Below, one piece after another: positions 61,072 to 64,000 of a stretch of DNA of 64,000 bases. The stretch comes from Phycicoccus avicenniae_A (GTDB taxonomy: Bacteria; Actinomycetota; Actinomycetes; Actinomycetales; Dermatophilaceae), in NCBI RefSeq assembly GCF_050496545.1, contig NZ_JBNVZV010000025.1, positions 3,202 through 67,201 of the forward strand, in the 5' to 3' direction. The translations under genes and the position numbers were made by a program. The notes under the pieces were generated by a model. It saw only the letters and a list, made by a program, of their open reading frames with translations. It did no database searches and was not told the DNA's origin. The stretch's first letter is position 1, and each line of letters starts with the position of its first letter.

Positions 61072-63795
61072 TCAGCGACGTCCCGTGAGCTCCCAGGCGT
61101 CCTCGCCGGACCCGTCGTCGTCGCCGTCGTGGTACTCCGTGGCGACCGGGTACCGGTCGAGGTCCTCGGCCACGGCGTCGCCGCCGTAGCGCACCACCGG
61201 GACCTCGGCGGTGTCCTCGCGCCCGGCCTCCGGAGCGTCGAGCCCGAGCGCGTGGGCGTCGCCGTCGAGCGGCTGCCCGTCGAAGGGCACGTCCGCCTCG
61301 GGCACGTCCTCGCCGCGCAGCAGCGCGAGGGTGGTGGGCAGATCGTCGGGCTTGACGAGCACGTCGCGGGCCTTGGAACCCTCGGACGGGCCGACGACGC
61401 CGCGTGACTCCAGCAGGTCCATGAGCCGGCCGGCCTTGGCGAAGCCGACGCGCAGCTTGCGCTGGAGCATCGAGGTCGAGCCGAACTGGGTCGTGACGAC
61501 CAGCTCGGTGGCCTGGAGCAGGAGGTCCAGGTCGTCGCCGATGTCGTCGTCGACCTGCTTCTTCGGCGCCGCAACGACGACGTCCTCGCGGTAGCTGGGC
61601 TTGAGCTGCTCGGTGACGTGCGAGACGACGGCGTGGATCTCGGACTCGGTGACCCACGCGCCCTGGACGCGCATCGGCTTGCTCGCGCCCATCGGCAGGA
61701 AGAGCGCGTCGCCCTGGCCGATGAGCTTCTCGGCGCCCGGCTGGTCGAGCACGACGCGGCTGTCGGCGAGCGAGGAGGTGGCGAAGGCCATCCGGGAGGG
61801 CACGTTGGCCTTGATGAGGCCGGTGACGACGTCGACCGAGGGGCGCTGCGTCGCGAGGACGAGGTGGATGCCGGCCGCGCGCGCGAGCTGGGTGATGCGG
61901 ACGATCGACTCCTCGACGTCGCGGGGCGCGACCATCATCAGGTCGGCGAGCTCGTCGACGACGACGAGCAGGTACGGGTAGGGCGTGATGACCCGCTCCG
62001 AGCCCGGCAGCGGCTTGACCTTGCCGGCCCGGACCGCCTTGTTGAAGTCGTCGACGTGCTTGAACCCGAACGCCGCGAGGTCGTCGTAGCGGGTGTCCAT
62101 CTCGCGCACGACCCACTGGAGGGCCTCGGCGGCCTTCTTGGGGTTGGTGATGATCGGGGTGATGAGGTGCGGGATGCCCTCGTAGGCCGTCAGCTCGACG
62201 CGCTTGGGGTCGACGAGGACGAGACGCACCTCGTCGGGGGTGGAGCGCATGAGGATCGAGGTGATCATCGAGTTGACGAAGCTCGACTTGCCGGCGCCGG
62301 TGGCGCCCGCGACGAGCAGGTGCGGCATCTTCGCCAGGTTGGCGATGACGTAGCCGCCCTCGACGTCCTTGCCGACGCCCATGACCATCGGGTGGTCGGT
62401 GCCGCGGGCGACCTGGCTGCGCAGGACGTCCCCGAGGCTGACCTTCTCGCGGTCGGTGTTGGGGATCTCGATGCCGATCGCCGACTTGCCGGGGATCGGG
62501 GAGAGGATGCGCACGTCGGCGCTGGCCACGGCGTAGGCGATGTTCTTGGAGAGGGCGGTGACCCGCTCGACCTTGATGCCGGGGCCGAGCTCGACCTCGT
62601 AGCGGGTGACGGTCGGGCCGCGGGTGAAGCCCGTGACCTGGGCGTCGATCTCGAACTGGTCCAGGACGGTGGTCAGCGACTCCACGACGCGGTCGTTGGC
62701 CGCGCTGCGGGCCTTGTGCGGGCTGCCCGGCTCGAGAACGCCGGAGTCCGGGAGGGTGTAGGTGACGTCGCCGGCGAGCGAGAGCTGCTCGACGCGCTGC
62801 GGCAGCTGCGAGGTGGGGGGCGGCTCGAGGGGCGCCTTGGCGCTCGCGCCGCGGGCCTGGGCCAGCGCCGCGGCCGGGGCGTCGGCGTCCGGCGCGGCGG
62901 TCTCGGCGGGACGCTTCTGGCCCGGGCGCAGGCGGCGCCCGGTGCGCGGGTCGACGACCGCGGCCTGCTCGAAGGCCTCGTCGCCGACCATCGGGCCGTC
63001 GACCTCGGTGGTGGCGGCCTTGCCCCGCGGGCGCCGGCCGGCGGGCCTGGCCGGCTCGGGCTCGGGCGCGGCCTCGGGCGTGTGGCCGGTGAGCCGGTCG
63101 AGGGTCTCGCGCAGCCGCTCGGGCACCTGGTGCAGCGGGGTCGCGGTGAGGACGAGGACACCGAAGAGGCCGAGGATCAGCAGCAGCGGCACGGTGCCGT
63201 ACACCGAGACCGCGGCCTCGAGCGGGCTGGAGGCGAGGAAGCCGATGATGCCGCCGGCCGCGCGCATGCCGTCGGCACCCTGGGGCGGGGTCGGGATGGC
63301 GGCCGAGACGTGCACGAGCCCGCAGGCCGCGAAGGCCAGGGCGGTGGTGCCGACGGCCATCCGGGACGTGGCGGCCTCGTCGGTGGGCGCCCGCAGGACG
63401 CGGATGCCGAAGGCGAGCAGGACGAGCGGGACGGCGTAGCCGACCTTGCCGAAGGTGCCGGCGACGACGGCGTGGACGACGACACCGACGGCGCCGGGCA
63501 TCCCCCACCACTCGCGGGCGGCGACGACGATCGCGAGGGCCACGAGGAAGAAGCCGACTCCGTCGCGGCGGTGCTCCGGCTCGAGGTCGCGACCGGTGTC
63601 GCCGACCTTGCGGGCGACCGCGCCGGTGGCGTGGGCCAGGCCCATCCACGTGCTCTGGGCGGCGCGCAGCGGCAGCGGGAGGCCGCCGGACCGGGGGGCG
63701 CGCGCCGTGGGGCGCGTGCGCGCGGTGCCCTTGCGGGTCGCCGGACGGGTGCTCTTGCCCCGCGCCCGGGACGTCGAGGACGTACGTGTCGCCAT
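61072..63795 (-). CDS. ftsK: DNA translocase FtsK
   Basis: FtsK anchors at the division septum and pumps DNA to clear the chromosome terminus. The 907-residue protein has a short basic N-terminus, four helices (about 75-215), a Pro/Ala/Arg-rich linker (220-330), and the motor domain: Walker A VAGATGAGKSSF, Walker B LLVVVDELADLMM, and the C-terminal gamma winged helix (STSMLQRKLRVGFAKAGRLM). The linker is much shorter than in E. coli, as usual in this group. A leaderless -10 (TAGCCT, plus-strand 63802-63807) ends six bases before the ATG. Confidence 0.95.
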   Translation of the reverse strand: MATRTSSTSRARGKSTRPATRKGTARTRPTARAPRSGGLPLPLRAAQSTWMGLAHATGAVARKVGDTGRDLEPEHRRDGVGFFLVALAIVVAAREWWGMPGAVGVVVHAVVAGTFGKVGYAVPLVLLAFGIRVLRAPTDEAATSRMAVGTTALAFAACGLVHVSAAIPTPPQGADGMRAAGGIIGFLASSPLEAAVSVYGTVPLLLILGLFGVLVLTATPLHQVPERLRETLDRLTGHTPEAAPEPEPARPAGRRPRGKAATTEVDGPMVGDEAFEQAAVVDPRTGRRLRPGQKRPAETAAPDADAPAAALAQARGASAKAPLEPPPTSQLPQRVEQLSLAGDVTYTLPDSGVLEPGSPHKARSAANDRVVESLTTVLDQFEIDAQVTGFTRGPTVTRYEVELGPGIKVERVTALSKNIAYAVASADVRILSPIPGKSAIGIEIPNTDREKVSLGDVLRSQVARGTDHPMVMGVGKDVEGGYVIANLAKMPHLLVAGATGAGKSSFVNSMITSILMRSTPDEVRLVLVDPKRVELTAYEGIPHLITPIITNPKKAAEALQWVVREMDTRYDDLAAFGFKHVDDFNKAVRAGKVKPLPGSERVITPYPYLLVVVDELADLMMVAPRDVEESIVRITQLARAAGIHLVLATQRPSVDVVTGLIKANVPSRMAFATSSLADSRVVLDQPGAEKLIGQGDALFLPMGASKPMRVQGAWVTESEIHAVVSHVTEQLKPSYREDVVVAAPKKQVDDDIGDDLDLLLQATELVVTTQFGSTSMLQRKLRVGFAKAGRLMDLLESRGVVGPSEGSKARDVLVKPDDLPTTLALLRGEDVPEADVPFDGQPLDGDAHALGLDAPEAGREDTAEVPVVRYGGDAVAEDLDRYPVATEYHDGDDDGSGEDAWELTGRR

Positions 63796-63801
63796 GGTCG
63801 C

Positions 63802-63807
63802 AGGCTA
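63802..63807 (-). promoter_or_regulatory. Leaderless -10 element (TAGCCT) of ftsK
   Basis: On the minus strand TAGCCT ends six bases before the ftsK ATG; no ribosome binding site is visible between. Confidence 0.55.
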
Positions 63808-63881
63808 CGCGAGGGTCACACCGGACTCACGCGTCACACGCGGCACACCGGCGGGGATTTGCGCGGCCCTGGACGAAGGTG

Positions 63882-63919
63882 CGCCCGCCGCCCGCGAGGA
63901 GGAGCGCGGGCGGCGGGCG
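63882..63919. terminator. Strong hairpin upstream of ftsK
   Basis: CGCCCGCCGCCCGCG (63882-63896) pairs perfectly with CGCGGGCGGCGGGCG (63905-63919) around an eight-base loop. It lies 87 bases upstream of ftsK and would end a transcript from a minus-strand gene beyond the right edge. I see no coding sequence between 63796 and 64000. Confidence 0.55.
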
Positions 63920-64000
63920 GGCGCGGCCGGGAGGAGGCCGCGAGTGGAGGAGCTGCGTGGTCGCCCGGACACCGGCCTGTCACCGGGCCCGGACAGCGGC

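Noticed and set aside
60206..63649. Minus-strand open frame of about 1150 codons over ftsK and the channel gene
   Set aside because: It is the alternative frame of ftsK with a low-complexity Arg/Pro/Gly protein. The true ftsK frame has Walker motifs and the gamma domain.
63796..64000. 3' end of a ribonuclease J gene, expected upstream of ftsK
   Set aside because: I translated the minus strand and found no recognisable C-terminal sequence. Only a hairpin is visible; the gene, if present, lies beyond the edge.

Overview
The window is a very GC-rich (about 73% by eye) actinobacterial chromosome segment with many GTG starts, ATGA/GTGA start-stop overlaps and leaderless-type promoters. The core gene order (ftsK, rimO, pgsA, cinA, clgR, then recA, recX, miaB, miaA, dapF, hflX, dinG, holA, rpsT, lepA, almost all on the minus strand) is the conserved actinobacterial arrangement. 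A Micrococcineae member such as an Intrasporangiaceae-type organism is my inference; no rRNA gene is present to confirm it. I see no tRNA, rRNA, CRISPR array, IS element or prophage.

Region 1 (1-6342) is an iron-responsive divergent locus. A minus-strand protein joining an adenylation domain, a carrier domain and a membrane acyltransferase-3 domain faces an FbpABC-type ferric iron ABC transporter. Two DtxR/IdeR-type iron boxes lie between them, one of them inside the -35/-10 spacer of the minus-strand gene. Region 2 (6564-14711) is an eight-gene plus-strand block: a SARP/BTAD regulator, a NarL-type response regulator, its sensor kinase, a receiver-only protein, a Tat-exported multicopper oxidase, a signal peptidase I, CopC and CopD. 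The last four overlap by 4 nt each, so they are probably translated together as a copper-handling operon. Region 3 (14708-25294) holds a SET-type sugar exporter coupled to lepA, an orphan PemK/MazF-fold protein, a secreted GH25 muramidase, rpsT, holA, dinG and fhs.

Region 4 (25287-36681) holds a tandem acetyltransferase, a flavodoxin-like reductase, hflX, a methyltransferase, a VapBC-like toxin-antitoxin pair with a palindromic operator, gamma-glutamyltransferase, dapF, miaA, def, two small plus-strand genes and miaB. Region 5 (36834-45715) holds a VOC protein, a DedA-PAP2 fusion with a degenerate phosphatase site, an acetyltransferase, a YccF protein, recX, recA with a LexA box, a homocysteine methyltransferase, an ABC-2 exporter and DUF3046. 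Region 6 (45796-55691) holds the two-step agmatine-to-putrescine pathway (aguB, aguA), a reductase-fold protein, an acetyltransferase, an F420/FMN-type LLM oxidoreductase, and the DNA repair pair lhr and nei. Region 7 (55692-64000) holds intergenic repeats, clgR-cinA-pgsA-rimO as an overlapping operon, a membrane dipeptidase, a potassium-channel-like protein with a non-canonical filter, and ftsK.

The less ordinary items are the iron-box-controlled all-in-one activation/carrier/acyltransferase protein, the copper operon with its own regulators and signal peptidase, three short intergenic repeat families, the degenerate PAP2 fusion, the GLSD channel filter, and a consistent set of leaderless promoters (TANNNT six or seven bases before the start codon).
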